DNA of 64,000 nucleotides from Vulcanimicrobiota bacterium (GCA_003140215.1 PLJL01000001.1:688535-752534); one strand, 5' to 3'. Positions 32,677-41,355 are shown, counted from the first letter of the stretch. A program made the numbers and translations. Notes: generated by a model not told the origin, from the sequence alone.

Positions 32677-33099
32677 TTGCTGAAGTCCGTTCTGTTCGCC
32701 GCCGCCGGTGCGGCGCTCGTCATCGGGGTAACCGCCCAGGCCCCCACACCGGTACGCAAGATGCCGAGTCAGCTTCGCTTGGCCGCGCAAAACAATTCAG
32801 CCGAGCAGGGTACTGCCACGCTGTATGACGGCGTCAACGGACTCATCGTGAAGCTGCGCCTCGCGGGCGGTGCCGAAGGGGTCGACCAGCCGGCGCACAT
32901 TCACAAGGGGACGTGCGACAAGCTCGATCCGAAGCCGACGTACGGGCTCAAGAGCGTGCACGACGGACAATCGGAGACGACCGTCTCGGGGATCACGCTA
33001 GCGATGCTGCAGAAGTCGCCGTACGCGATCAACGTCCACAAGTCGGCCAAGGAGGCTGCGATCTATGTCTCCTGCGGGAACATCACCGCGCCCAAGTAG
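32677..33099 (+). CDS. Exported CHRD/SOD-like protein, copy 2
   Basis: A 140-residue paralog of the preceding gene with a signal peptide (LKSVLFAAAGAALVIGVTAQA). The same landmarks appear: QPAHIHKGTCDKLDPKPTY, INVHKSAKE and YVSCGNI. The start is taken as TTG at 32677 because GGGAGG lies at 32663-32668, eight bases away, and it opens directly onto the signal peptide; a GTG at 32632 would add 15 residues. The 3' end overlaps the peroxidase-like gene by 35 bases. Function is unknown. Confidence 0.78.
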   Translation: MLKSVLFAAAGAALVIGVTAQAPTPVRKMPSQLRLAAQNNSAEQGTATLYDGVNGLIVKLRLAGGAEGVDQPAHIHKGTCDKLDPKPTYGLKSVHDGQSETTVSGITLAMLQKSPYAINVHKSAKEAAIYVSCGNITAPK

Positions 33100-33709
33100 C
33101 CACCCGCCGTTCAACGAGGGTGCCGCGCACAACGCGGCGCCCTCGCGTTTCGGGGCGCCGTCGCTCGACGAGATGCCCGACGACATCCGCGCGGTCGTCG
33201 AGGACTCGCGCGCGAAGCTCGGCTTCGTCCCCAACGTCTTTCTGGCGTATGCAAAACGCCCCGAGCACTTCCGCGCCTTCATGCACTATCACGATCTGCT
33301 CATGAAGGGACCCAGCGGGCTCTCGCGCGCCGAACGCGAGGCGATCGTCGTCGCGGTATCGGCCGAGAACGAGTGCCTGTATTGCGTGACCGCACACGGT
33401 GCGGCGCTCCGGATCCTCGGCAAAGACCCGCTCGTCGCCGACCAGATCGCGACGAACTGGCGCACCGCGGATCTGACGCCGCGCTTGCGTGAGATCCTGA
33501 CCTTCGCATCGCGCGTGAACGAACCGGGATTCGTCGCGAGCGACAAAGAGCTCGCCGAGCTCAAGGCGGTCGGCCTGAGCGACGACGACGCTTGGGACAT
33601 CGCATCGATTGCCGGCTTCTTCGGCTTCTCCAACCGCATGGCGGGGTTGATGGACATGCGCCCTAACCCGCAATTCTACGCGATGGGACGGCCGGGGACC
33701 GCACGGTGA
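33065..33709 (+). CDS. Peroxidase-related (AhpD/carboxymuconolactone decarboxylase-like) protein
   Basis: A 214-residue protein of the uncharacterised peroxidase-related branch of the AhpD fold. The redox centre is Cys104-x2-Cys107 with His111 in ENECLYCVTAHGAAL. Other family stretches are LGFVPNVFLAYAKRPEHFRAFMHYHD and GFFGFSNRMAGLMDMRPN. Reduction of peroxides or alkylhydroperoxides is expected but not proven. The domain starts near RFGAPSLDEMPDD, and the only in-frame start upstream is ATG 33065, which overlaps the previous gene by 35 bases. Confidence 0.87.
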   Translation: MSPAGTSPRPSSHPPFNEGAAHNAAPSRFGAPSLDEMPDDIRAVVEDSRAKLGFVPNVFLAYAKRPEHFRAFMHYHDLLMKGPSGLSRAEREAIVVAVSAENECLYCVTAHGAALRILGKDPLVADQIATNWRTADLTPRLREILTFASRVNEPGFVASDKELAELKAVGLSDDDAWDIASIAGFFGFSNRMAGLMDMRPNPQFYAMGRPGTAR

Positions 33710-33786
33710 AGCGGCTGCGCGCGGCGCGCCGGTAGCCGCGTCTCCCCTAGTCGGGCTACATCCGAGATCGAGTTGCGTGAAAGCGG

Positions 33787-34839
33787 GTGGCTGACATTCA
33801 AGAACGCTTCAGACGTCTCCGAATAAGGACCAGTCACACGCGCCAGAGACTTCTCTGGCACACCCGGAAGTTCGTTGAACCGGAATCCCTCGGCCGATTC
33901 TATCCGGCGCTCATCGTGTTGCTGACTATTGCCGGCGCGGTCTTGTTCTTCGTTCCGGGATCATTGGCGCTAACGTTTTTCTGGCTTTCGGCTGCAATGA
34001 GCCTGGCGGTCGCATTTGTGATGGCGCGCGAGCACCGAAACCAGGGAAGCTCGCTGAACCCGAAGCTTCACTATAGAATTCGCGCCGGCGAGCCCGATGA
34101 TGCCGAGCGACTGTATGAAACGCTGTGCGACTCATTTCATTCCGATAGCGGCGATCGGGAGGGTCTTACTCCAACCGCAGTCTTCGCGACGTGGCTCGCC
34201 AACGCGAAGGTCCAGTATCGGCTCATTGAAACCGTCGATCGCAGGGACCGCGTCCACATGCTAAAGGGCTTCTACTCCATACATCCACTGACCGAAGGAG
34301 CGTACGAAGCACTCAAGCACACGCGGCTTCACCACGACAGCATCTCGGACGAGCACTTGGTAGCCATGAACGTCAATGGCTCCCGGACCGACTCGCGCGA
34401 AGGCATCGTTCTTTTCATACTCGATCTTGAAACCACTCGACAAGGCATGGACCGAAAGGCTGCCGCGTACCTGTTGGTGGATTTGCTCGAGCAGATTCGA
34501 CGCGCAATCTCGTGCAACACGGTGCTTACCATTGCCGCTTTGGGAGCTTCGAAAGAAGGCAAGGACTGGTGCGAAAAGCTGGGGCTAAAACTCGCCAGCA
34601 GATACTTCGTCAGCGACTACGGAGATTGGGGGATCTACGCTACGCCTCGCATGTCGATCGCGCGATACATCGAGATGTTGTTGGGTAACGGCTGGCCGCA
34701 GGGCATTCGAGAAGCGAGCTACCCCTACGAGGTCGATGCGCGAATCGAGCAGGCCGTTTGCATTCTCAACGAATCGCTTTCCGAGCTTCATGCAAAGCGA
34801 CCTCGAAAAGCGCCGGTTCGGGGGCGACGATCGTCGTGA
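33787..34839 (+). CDS. Orphan membrane protein with GNAT-like cytoplasmic domain
   Basis: A 350-residue protein starting at GTG. A basic N-terminus is followed by two hydrophobic segments (about 38-56 and 59-80), then a soluble domain starting LHYRIRAGEPDDAERLYETL. That start, together with KGFYSIHPLT, IVLFILDLETT and KEGKDWCEKLGLKL, resembles an N-acetyltransferase (GNAT) fold, but no clear acetyl-CoA loop is seen. Codon usage is much less GC-biased at third positions than in every neighbour (many AAT, ATT, AGA, TCT codons), which suggests recent acquisition. Function unknown. Confidence 0.75.
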   Translation: MADIQERFRRLRIRTSHTRQRLLWHTRKFVEPESLGRFYPALIVLLTIAGAVLFFVPGSLALTFFWLSAAMSLAVAFVMAREHRNQGSSLNPKLHYRIRAGEPDDAERLYETLCDSFHSDSGDREGLTPTAVFATWLANAKVQYRLIETVDRRDRVHMLKGFYSIHPLTEGAYEALKHTRLHHDSISDEHLVAMNVNGSRTDSREGIVLFILDLETTRQGMDRKAAAYLLVDLLEQIRRAISCNTVLTIAALGASKEGKDWCEKLGLKLASRYFVSDYGDWGIYATPRMSIARYIEMLLGNGWPQGIREASYPYEVDARIEQAVCILNESLSELHAKRPRKAPVRGRRSS

Positions 34840-34844
34840 GCGTT

Positions 34845-35816
34845 TTAGCCGGCGATGCAGGCGGCGAAGGTGGCGGGGTCGACGTTGCCGCCGCTGATGA
34901 CGACGCCGACGCGCGCGCTGCGGACGTCGATCTTTTCGAACAAGAGCGCCGCCAGCGCTGAGGCGCCGCTCGGTTCGACGACGAGCTTGAGGCGTTCGAA
35001 CGCGAAGCGCATCGCGGCGCGGATCTCGTCGTCGGTTACGGTCACCACTCCCGCGGCGAGCCGGCGCACGATCGGCCAGGTCAGCTCGCCGGGGGCTTGC
35101 GTCTGCTGGCCGTCGGCAATCGTTTTCGGTACCGGGATCGCGACGATGCGGTCCTCGCGCCACGAGCGCACCCAGTCGTCGCCGGCTTCCGGCTCGACGC
35201 CGTAGATCCGCACGCCCGGCGAGAGCGCGCTCGCCGCGAGCGAGCAGCCCGAAAGCAGTCCGCCGCCCCCGAGCGGCACCATCAGCACGTCGAGCGCGCC
35301 GGCGTCTTCGAGCAGCTCCAACGCGACGGTGCCCTGGCCCGCGATGATCGCCGGATCGTCGTAGGGAGGGACGAGCGTTGCACCGCGCTCGGCGGCGATC
35401 GACGCCGCCAACTCCGAGCGATTCATCCGCTCGCGGTCGTAGGTCACGATCTCGGCGCCGTAGCCGCGCGTCGCGGCGAGCTTAGCCGCGGGGGCGTCGG
35501 ACGGCATGACGATCGTCGCGGCAACCTCCAGCAGCTTCGCCGCCAGCGCGACGCCCTGCGCGTGGTTGCCGCTCGAGAACGCCACCACACCGCCGCGCCG
35601 CTGCTCGAGGGTCAGTTGCGCGATCTTGTTGTAGGCGCCGCGGAACTTGAACGCACCGATCCGCTGCAGGTTCTCGGCTTTGAGGAAAACGTGCGCGCCG
35701 GTCTGCCCGTCGAGCGTCGCTGAGGTGACCACCGGCGTGCGGTGGGCGACGCCGCGCAGCCGCTCCGCCGCCTCCCGAACGTCGGCGAACGATGCGGCGA
35801 GGCCGGTTTCGATCAC
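34845..35816 (-). CDS. Threonine/serine ammonia-lyase (catabolic-type threonine dehydratase)
   Basis: A 323-residue PLP fold-type II enzyme converting threonine to 2-oxobutyrate and ammonia, and possibly serine to pyruvate. PLP Lys57 lies in IGAFKFRGAYNKI; SSGNHAQGVALAAKLL and the phosphate-binding PLGGGGLLSG follow. The regulatory ACT domain of biosynthetic IlvA is absent, so it is a short catabolic or serine-racemase-like form. GTG start overlaps the preceding stop by four bases (GTGA), making it the third gene of the prfC operon. Confidence 0.9.
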   Translation of the reverse strand: MIETGLAASFADVREAAERLRGVAHRTPVVTSATLDGQTGAHVFLKAENLQRIGAFKFRGAYNKIAQLTLEQRRGGVVAFSSGNHAQGVALAAKLLEVAATIVMPSDAPAAKLAATRGYGAEIVTYDRERMNRSELAASIAAERGATLVPPYDDPAIIAGQGTVALELLEDAGALDVLMVPLGGGGLLSGCSLAASALSPGVRIYGVEPEAGDDWVRSWREDRIVAIPVPKTIADGQQTQAPGELTWPIVRRLAAGVVTVTDDEIRAAMRFAFERLKLVVEPSGASALAALLFEKIDVRSARVGVVISGGNVDPATFAACIAG

Positions 35817-36259
35817 TTCGGGATCTTGTGGTAGTCGAATCGGAAGATCTTGTCCTGGGGATCGAACTTGATCTTCTCGTGGACCGTGCCGTTCTGGAAC
35901 GCCACGTCGAACTCGTGAACGCGCTCGCCGTCGTTCGGCGGCGTGTTTTCCTTGATGTGCACGATCTTGCCGAGCGGGGCGAGGACGTCGGCGGCGTGGC
36001 CCAACCGTCCATGGCCCATCTCCGCGGCGCTCTCGGAGTTCTGTAGCTTCACAGCCGCGGCGTAGTCGTTGCTCTGGATCGCTTGCGTGAAGTCGTGCGC
36101 GATCTGCTCGTATTTGTTCTCATGTCCCGAGCAGGCCCGGACGAGCAACACCAAGACGACGACGAACACCGCCAGGATGATGAGCTGGTTCTGGCGCGAG
36201 CGCGGGTTAGGCGTCGTAACCGCACGCGGCTGCGGCGGACCGGGGGTGACGTTCGTCAC
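35813..36259 (-). CDS. Membrane-anchored hypothetical protein
   Basis: A 148-residue protein starting at GTG. A Pro/Arg-rich N-terminus leads into one hydrophobic segment (about 25-42, LIILAVFVVVLVLLV), then a soluble domain (HDFTQAIQSNDYAAAVKLQN, VHEFDVAFQNGTVHEKIKFD). The fold resembles DUF4878/NTF2-like helix-then-sheet accessory proteins, but the match is loose. It overlaps prfC and the threonine dehydratase gene by four bases on either side. Confidence 0.75.
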   Translation of the reverse strand: MTNVTPGPPQPRAVTTPNPRSRQNQLIILAVFVVVLVLLVRACSGHENKYEQIAHDFTQAIQSNDYAAAVKLQNSESAAEMGHGRLGHAADVLAPLGKIVHIKENTPPNDGERVHEFDVAFQNGTVHEKIKFDPQDKIFRFDYHKIPK

Positions 36260-37884
36260 GCCGGCACACCGCGCGCGAGATCGCGCGCTCCGAAGGGCTC
36301 GAAGGTCAGGCCGGGGTTCCACTGCTGCGCCAGACCGATGCCCCACTCGCTCTCGAAGAGCGCGAGCGCGTCGCCGTCCCAGTCTTCGACCAGGCGGGCG
36401 CTGGAGCCGAGGGTCGCCGCGGCCACGCCGTCGACCGGTCCTGCGCCCGTCGCACGGCTGCGCACCCGGCGCGCGGTCGTATAGGGGAGAGTTTGGAACA
36501 CCGTCTTCACGTTGTACTCCGCCTCCAAGCGATACTTGACGACCTCGAACTGGAGCGCGCCGACCGCCCCGAGGATCGGCTCGATCCGGGTCTGTCCGTA
36601 AGGATAGAAGACCTGGATCGCTCCCTCCTCGCGAAGCTGCGCGATCCCTTTCTGAAACGATTTGTAGGTCGCCGTGTCGGTACTGCGGACCAGCGCGAAA
36701 TGTTCCGGCTCGAAGGCCGGGATCGGCTCGAACCGCACGCCCTCGCCTTCGGCCAGCGTGTCGCCGATGGCGAAGACGCCGGGGTTCGCCAAGCCGACGA
36801 CGTCGCCGGCAAACGCGACGTCGACCGATTCGCGGTCCGCGGCGAAGAGCTTCATGGCGCGCGTAAGGCGCACGTCCTTGCCGGTCCGCACGTTGCGAAC
36901 CGTCATGTCGCGTTCGAACTTGCCGCTGCACACCCGCAAGAACGCGATGCGATCGCGGTGGCGCGGGTCCATGTTGGCCTGAATCTTGAAGACGAAGCCG
37001 CTGAAGCGTGGGTCGGTCGGCTCGACCTGGTGCTGCTCGGCATCGATGCGGGGCGCCGGCGGCGGTCCCATCCGCACGAAGGCGTCGAGGAACAGCTCGA
37101 CGCCGAAGTTCGTGACCGCCGAACCGAAGAACACCGGCGTCACGTCGCCGCGTAACATCGCGGCGTGGTCGAAGTCGGCGCCGGCGCCTTCGAGCAGCTC
37201 GAGCTGATCGAGGAATTCGCGGTACGTCCGTTCGTCGACGAGCGCCGCGATCTTGGGATCGGTCGGCGCCGCCGCGCTGACCGGCGCGCGTTTGGCGCCA
37301 TGATGCGTGCGTTCGAAGGTGTGCACTTCGCGGCTCTTGCGGTCGTAGACGCCGCGGAAGGTTTCGCCGTTACCCAACGGCCAGTTCATCGGGTACGCGC
37401 CGATGCCCAGCACGTTCTCGAGCTCGTCGAGCAGCTCGAGCGGATCGCGCGACGGGCGGTCCATCTTGTTGATGAAGGTGAACAACGGGATGCGCCGCGT
37501 ACGACAGATCGCGAACAGCTTGCGCGTCTGCGGCTCGACGCCTTTGGCGGCGTCGATCAGCATGACCGCCGAGTCGGCGGCGAGCAGCGTGCGATAGGTA
37601 TCCTCACCGAAGTCCTGATGGCCCGGCGTGTCGAGCAGGTTCATGGTGTGGTCGCGATAGGGAAACTGGAGCACCGTCGAGGTGATCGAGATCCCGCGCT
37701 CGCGTTCGAGCTCCATCCAGTCCGAGGTCGCGGCGCGCGCGCGGCGGCGCGCGGCAACCTGGCCGGCGGTGACGATCGCCCCGCCGTACAGGAGCAGCTT
37801 CTCGGTGAGCGTCGTCTTGCCGGCGTCAGGATGCGAGATGATCGCGAACGTGCGGCGCTTGGCGACTTCCTCGCTGATTTCCAT
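36256..37884 (-). CDS. prfC: Peptide chain release factor 3
   Basis: A 542-residue translational GTPase that removes RF1/RF2 from post-termination ribosomes. The G-domain starts RTFAIISHPDAGKTTLTEKL (G1 at 17-25), then TSDWMELERERGISITST (switch I), LLDTPGHQDF (G3) and FINKMDRPSRDP (G4). RF3-specific C-terminal stretches such as VGALQFEVVKYRLEAEYNVKT are present. The ATG at 37884 matches the family start (EISEEVAKRRTFAIISHPD). It heads a three-gene operon with a membrane protein and threonine dehydratase. Confidence 0.95.
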   Translation of the reverse strand: MEISEEVAKRRTFAIISHPDAGKTTLTEKLLLYGGAIVTAGQVAARRRARAATSDWMELERERGISITSTVLQFPYRDHTMNLLDTPGHQDFGEDTYRTLLAADSAVMLIDAAKGVEPQTRKLFAICRTRRIPLFTFINKMDRPSRDPLELLDELENVLGIGAYPMNWPLGNGETFRGVYDRKSREVHTFERTHHGAKRAPVSAAAPTDPKIAALVDERTYREFLDQLELLEGAGADFDHAAMLRGDVTPVFFGSAVTNFGVELFLDAFVRMGPPPAPRIDAEQHQVEPTDPRFSGFVFKIQANMDPRHRDRIAFLRVCSGKFERDMTVRNVRTGKDVRLTRAMKLFAADRESVDVAFAGDVVGLANPGVFAIGDTLAEGEGVRFEPIPAFEPEHFALVRSTDTATYKSFQKGIAQLREEGAIQVFYPYGQTRIEPILGAVGALQFEVVKYRLEAEYNVKTVFQTLPYTTARRVRSRATGAGPVDGVAAATLGSSARLVEDWDGDALALFESEWGIGLAQQWNPGLTFEPFGARDLARGVPA

Positions 37885-38014
37885 GACCCGAGCATCGTTC
37901 GCCGCGCGCCGGGGAGAACCGCCTGGCACGATGGGGGCCGTTCGCCGCGCGGCGTACGTTCGCGACCATGACCGGCGGAAATGCGCACCGCGCGCCGCCG
38001 CACCTAGCAGCGTT

Positions 38015-38332
38015 TCAGCTGCGCTCGCCGCAGGCGTACCAGTCCGAGCGCGCGATCCCGAACTCACACGCGGCATAGGCGAAGGCGTCGGCGAGCGAGT
38101 CGTGCAGGGTATCCGTCTGAACCTCGCCGTGCTCGTCGAGGTAGAACAGGTACACGCCGTCGTCGGCGGTGTACCGGCCCAATGCGAGCTCGTAGGGCGG
38201 CGCCAGCAGCCCGACGTCGCCGTAGTGGCGCACCACCGGCTGGAGCGCCGCCGACGCGCGCACGGCGTCGCTGAGCTGCACCCGGTACAGCGGTTCGGCG
38301 CCGTCGATGCGGCCGTCGGTCGAGATCGCCAT
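38015..38332 (-). CDS. Hypothetical protein
   Basis: A 105-residue soluble-looking protein (RIDGAEPLYRVQLSDAV, GDVGLLAPPYELALGRYTADDGVYLFYLDEHGEVQTDTLHD in two pieces, then FAYAACEFGIARSDWYACG). The ATG at 38332 is chosen because upstream in-frame residues look like a shadow of another gene. The YLFYLDEHGEVQTDT stretch suggests a small beta sheet. No family is recognised. Confidence 0.6.
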   Translation of the reverse strand: MAISTDGRIDGAEPLYRVQLSDAVRASAALQPVVRHYGDVGLLAPPYELALGRYTADDGVYLFYLDEHGEVQTDTLHDSLADAFAYAACEFGIARSDWYACGERS

Positions 38333-38373
38333 CGCGCCTAGCTTTCCCAATTCGGCTCGAACTTCCGCAGGGT

Positions 38374-38835
38374 CTAGTAGACGCGGACCTCGGTGCGCCC
38401 GGCGTGCTCGTAGACCAGCGTGAGGCCCTGCGGCCCGTGGTAGAGCCGCGCCTCGGGTGGGACGCGCAAGCGGTCCGCACCACGGTACACCCAAATGTCG
38501 TGCGGCCGGACCAGCACCGTGCAGCTGCCCCGCCGTAACGTCGTCCCCGGCGCGATGCGCAAGGCGTCTTGCGGCACGTCGGGGGCCAGCAGCGCGGACG
38601 GCCCCTGGGTCGAGGACTGTTGCGTGAAGCACGCCGGCAACGCGCTCAGAACCCAGCCGCCTTGTCCGACGAAATGCGGCTCGGGCGCGGCGACGAACCC
38701 GGCGTTCGCGTTCGTATGCGGCGGCGGCACCCTCGCCGCGTCGCGGTGCTCGACGCGGCTCATCAAGCGGTGTGCCACGACGGCGCTGCCGATCGCGATG
38801 ACGATCACCGTAGCCGCGACGTAGTAGCGGAGCAA
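38374..38835 (-). CDS. Membrane-anchored hypothetical protein
   Basis: About 153 residues. The N-terminus is a signal-anchor (LRYYVAATVIVIAIGSAVVA), followed by a Pro-rich linker and a small domain with two Cys (LPACFTQQ and RRGSCTVLV) that could form a disulfide outside the cytoplasm. The TTG at 38835 is preferred: it lies one base after the GH130 stop and opens the signal-anchor. A GTG at 38892 would add 19 residues and overlap GH130 by 56 bases. No family recognised. Confidence 0.6.
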   Translation of the reverse strand: MLRYYVAATVIVIAIGSAVVAHRLMSRVEHRDAARVPPPHTNANAGFVAAPEPHFVGQGGWVLSALPACFTQQSSTQGPSALLAPDVPQDALRIAPGTTLRRGSCTVLVRPHDIWVYRGADRLRVPPEARLYHGPQGLTLVYEHAGRTEVRVY

Positions 38836-38836
38836 A

Positions 38837-39925
38837 CTAGGCGGCCGACTCTTCCGCGGCGGCGTAGGGTTCGGCGAGGCGCAAGCCGGCACGTCCGATG
38901 CGCGCGTCGGCCATCCCGTAGTAGAACTCGTACGTTCGCTCGCCCAGCTCGCAGATCGCGGTCGGGAAGACCACGTTGTTGACGATGCCGTGCGTCTCGT
39001 CGGGCCCCTCGGGGACCATCACCGGCTCCGGCGACCGGAAGCGCACGATGTGCGGGCGCTCCGCGTCGTGGACGACGAATCCGGCGCTATACTGCATCGC
39101 GTACTTGCCGTCGCCGACCTCGCGCGCGTTGACGCCGTGAAAGATCGAGAACCAGCCTTCGGCGATACGCACCGGCGGCGTCCCGGCGCCGGTCTTGACG
39201 CGGCACCAAGGTGCGTCGGGGATGAGCACGTTTGCACTCTCGCGCACATCGAGCAGCTGCGCGACGTCGCGCAGCACGGGCTCGAGCGGGATGTACGCGA
39301 TGCGCGTGCACTCGCGCTCCTCCGGCGGGAGATCGAGCAGCGTCGGGATCGCGCCGCGGCCGTCCATCGTCGAGAGGCGCAACATCGGCCGATGGTAGAG
39401 CGCGATCGAGCGCACGCCCGTCGGCGAGAGCACCGGCTCGGGGAAGAACACGCCGTCCTTGTCATCACCCTGGTGCAGCCCGGGGGCGAAGCGGACGAGC
39501 CCCAGGCGCTCCCAGCGGTAGCCGTCTTGCGACAGGGCGACGGCGATTCGCGGGCCGTCGGGGCCAAAGGCGGTGTAGGCCATCGCATAGCGGTCCAGCA
39601 CGGGCACAAAGGTGACCCGCGGGTCCTCGCAACCCATCCCGCCCGGTGCGGTGCGAATCTCGTACGGTGCGCTGGGCTCGAGCGCGAAGCCCTCGCGCTC
39701 GAATCGGAGCTCGTCTCCGTCGCGCACCCCGTGACAGATCTCGACGCGCGAGACGTTCCCCTCGGCGACGGCGCGCGGATAGAGCAGCAGCGTACCGTCG
39801 CGCGTGACCGCGCTGGCGGGGTTGAGGACGCCCTCGAGTTCCTGCGGGGAGCCGTTGGGGCTCAGGACGATGCCGCGCCGGGCGATCGTTGCGTCGAAGC
39901 GCGCAAGCGCGTCGAGCGATGTCAT
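38837..39925 (-). CDS. GH130-family glycoside phosphorylase/hydrolase
   Basis: A 362-residue five-bladed beta-propeller enzyme. GH130 landmarks are NPASAVTRDGTLLLYPRA, the catalytic-Asp motif GGMGCEDPRVTF, then TAFGPDGPRIAVALSQDG, HQGDDKDGVFFPEP, EGWFSIFHGVNA and NNVVFPTAICE. The family includes beta-mannoside phosphorylases and beta-1,2-mannosidases; specificity is not readable here. Its ATG overlaps the TGA of a 42-residue frame upstream (ATGA), and a membrane-anchored protein gene follows. Confidence 0.87.
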   Translation of the reverse strand: MTSLDALARFDATIARRGIVLSPNGSPQELEGVLNPASAVTRDGTLLLYPRAVAEGNVSRVEICHGVRDGDELRFEREGFALEPSAPYEIRTAPGGMGCEDPRVTFVPVLDRYAMAYTAFGPDGPRIAVALSQDGYRWERLGLVRFAPGLHQGDDKDGVFFPEPVLSPTGVRSIALYHRPMLRLSTMDGRGAIPTLLDLPPEERECTRIAYIPLEPVLRDVAQLLDVRESANVLIPDAPWCRVKTGAGTPPVRIAEGWFSIFHGVNAREVGDGKYAMQYSAGFVVHDAERPHIVRFRSPEPVMVPEGPDETHGIVNNVVFPTAICELGERTYEFYYGMADARIGRAGLRLAEPYAAAEESAA

Positions 39926-40050
39926 GTGAGCACCCGCGGGTCGACCCCGCCGTGCAAAACGCGCGCCGTGAACAGCATTCCTACCGAGAAGATATCGACG
40001 CCGTCCGCGATTTTCTTCGGAAATCCGTCGCCATAACCGGAACGTAACAC
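39922..40050 (-). CDS. Possible small ORF coupled to the GH130 gene
   Basis: A 42-residue frame from GTG at 40050 whose TGA overlaps the GH130 ATG in an ATGA arrangement typical of translational coupling. It includes SGYGDGFPKKIADGVDIFSV. It has no clear Shine-Dalgarno and no recognised family. It could be a small protein, a leader peptide or chance. Confidence 0.35.
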   Translation of the reverse strand: MLRSGYGDGFPKKIADGVDIFSVGMLFTARVLHGGVDPRVLT

Positions 40051-40073
40051 GACGGCCGGGCGGCTCCGCGCCA

Positions 40074-40511
40074 CTATCGCAGGGTTGTCGAGGCGATCGA
40101 CTCGCCGGACGGAGCAACCACGTCGACGTGCGACCCCTGGCGGTACACCGCGTTCGGCACGACCCAGATCGTGAAGGTCCGGTACTCCCTGGGAGCCGGA
40201 TCGCCGCCGTCGAGCGGGGCACGTTCGAAGGCGACGATGCGCACTCGGTCGGTGTTGGCGCGGATCGATTCCACGATCTGGGTCCAGCCGGTCTCCTTGT
40301 GCGGTCCCATCAGCAAGACAACCGCGAACTCATGCCGGAAGTCGATCGGCACCGCGACGCCGAGCGAATCGAGCGTCCGCCGGTCCCGAATGACGACGAC
40401 CTCTCGAGGGCCGACCACGGGGGTCGTGCCGGTCCGCCGCTGGTTGACCCGCACCTCGCGGCAGCCGGCCAGGACGACGGCGAGCGCGAGGGCGGCGAAG
40501 AGACGCCGCAT
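40074..40511 (-). CDS. Putative lipoprotein
   Basis: A 145-residue protein with a textbook lipoprotein signal: RRLFAALALAVVLAGC, with LAGC placing the lipidated Cys at residue 17. The mature part starts with a basic linker and includes VVVIRDRRTLDSLGV, FRHEFAVVLLMGPHKETGW and RVRIVAFERA, an alternating beta pattern resembling protease-complex-type domains (PrcB-like). That assignment is tentative. The ATG at 40511 is set by the signal; an in-frame start at 40538 would extend it by nine residues. Confidence 0.75.
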   Translation of the reverse strand: MRRLFAALALAVVLAGCREVRVNQRRTGTTPVVGPREVVVIRDRRTLDSLGVAVPIDFRHEFAVVLLMGPHKETGWTQIVESIRANTDRVRIVAFERAPLDGGDPAPREYRTFTIWVVPNAVYRQGSHVDVVAPSGESIASTTLR

Positions 40512-40605
40512 CGGCGTCGGTCGTTCGACAGTTCGCACCGAGGATACCCCGCCGCCGCGGCTGAAGTCGGAGTACCCTCATCTGGATTCGCTCCGGAGTC
40601 CGCCC

Positions 40606-41307
40606 ATGCTGATGCTTTTGCCGTTGGTCGTAGCGCTGGCCGCTGCGGAGCCCGCTCCCGCGCCGAGCAGCTCGGCGCGGCCGACGCCGTTGACGGAGAT
40701 CGGCCGCGTTCGCGCGTTGCCGGCCTGCGTCCCGATCGTCGCGCACGCGAACGGTGCGATCACGCAGGCGCTCGACAACGATCGCTCGCTGGCGATCATC
40801 ACGACCAACCTGCGCAACACCGACTTCGACAAGCTCAATTTCATGCAGCGCCGCAACGCGATCGAGGCGATCATGAAACAGGCCGAGGCGATGCGCGTCG
40901 CGTCGTCCGCCGGCGACGTCGAGGTGAAGAAGCTGCGCGAATACGCGGTGAACTCGCCCGACCCCGAGCGCAAGGCGGAGCTCAAGACCTTCGCCGACGC
41001 GCTCGGCGGCGCGCTCTACCGGCAAAAGAAAGCCGCGGTCGAGCTCATGCGGGACGTGACGATCCTGCGCGGGCGCGAGGAGACTCAGGAAGCCCGGGAC
41101 ACGATGGCCCAGAACAACCAAATCCCGCCCAACGTCGCGCGCCTGACCGGAGTGCCGATCACGGCGGCTCCCACGCCGACACCGGCGCCGGCCTACAATC
41201 GCCAGATGCAGTACATGAGCGACACGCTCGACGGCATGTCCAAGGGCATCCTGACCGACGAAGGGGTCGCGGCCGACCACAGCATCGCAGCGACGTCGGG
41301 CTGCTGA
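40606..41307 (+). CDS. Exported hypothetical protein
   Basis: A 233-residue protein with a short signal peptide (about 1-17, LMLLPLVVALAAAEP) and a Pro/Ser linker. Residues about 40-165 are mainly helical (DFDKLNFMQRRNAIEAIMKQAEAM, with KKLREYAVNSPDPERKAELK), and a Pro/Thr-rich stretch precedes the C-terminus. GGAG lies 10-12 bases before the ATG. Cys near residue 43 and at the C-terminus are notable. No family is recognised. Confidence 0.7.
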   Translation: MLMLLPLVVALAAAEPAPAPSSSARPTPLTEIGRVRALPACVPIVAHANGAITQALDNDRSLAIITTNLRNTDFDKLNFMQRRNAIEAIMKQAEAMRVASSAGDVEVKKLREYAVNSPDPERKAELKTFADALGGALYRQKKAAVELMRDVTILRGREETQEARDTMAQNNQIPPNVARLTGVPITAAPTPTPAPAYNRQMQYMSDTLDGMSKGILTDEGVAADHSIAATSGC

Positions 41308-41355
41308 CGACCTGAGTCGTTTCACGGGGCCGCCTTGGGCGGTACGCTTGCGGTG

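Noticed and set aside
39922-40050. Resemblance of DIFSVGMLF in the small ORF to the DVWSxG motif of protein kinases
   Set aside because: Only a few residues match, no other kinase motif is present, and 42 residues cannot form the fold.
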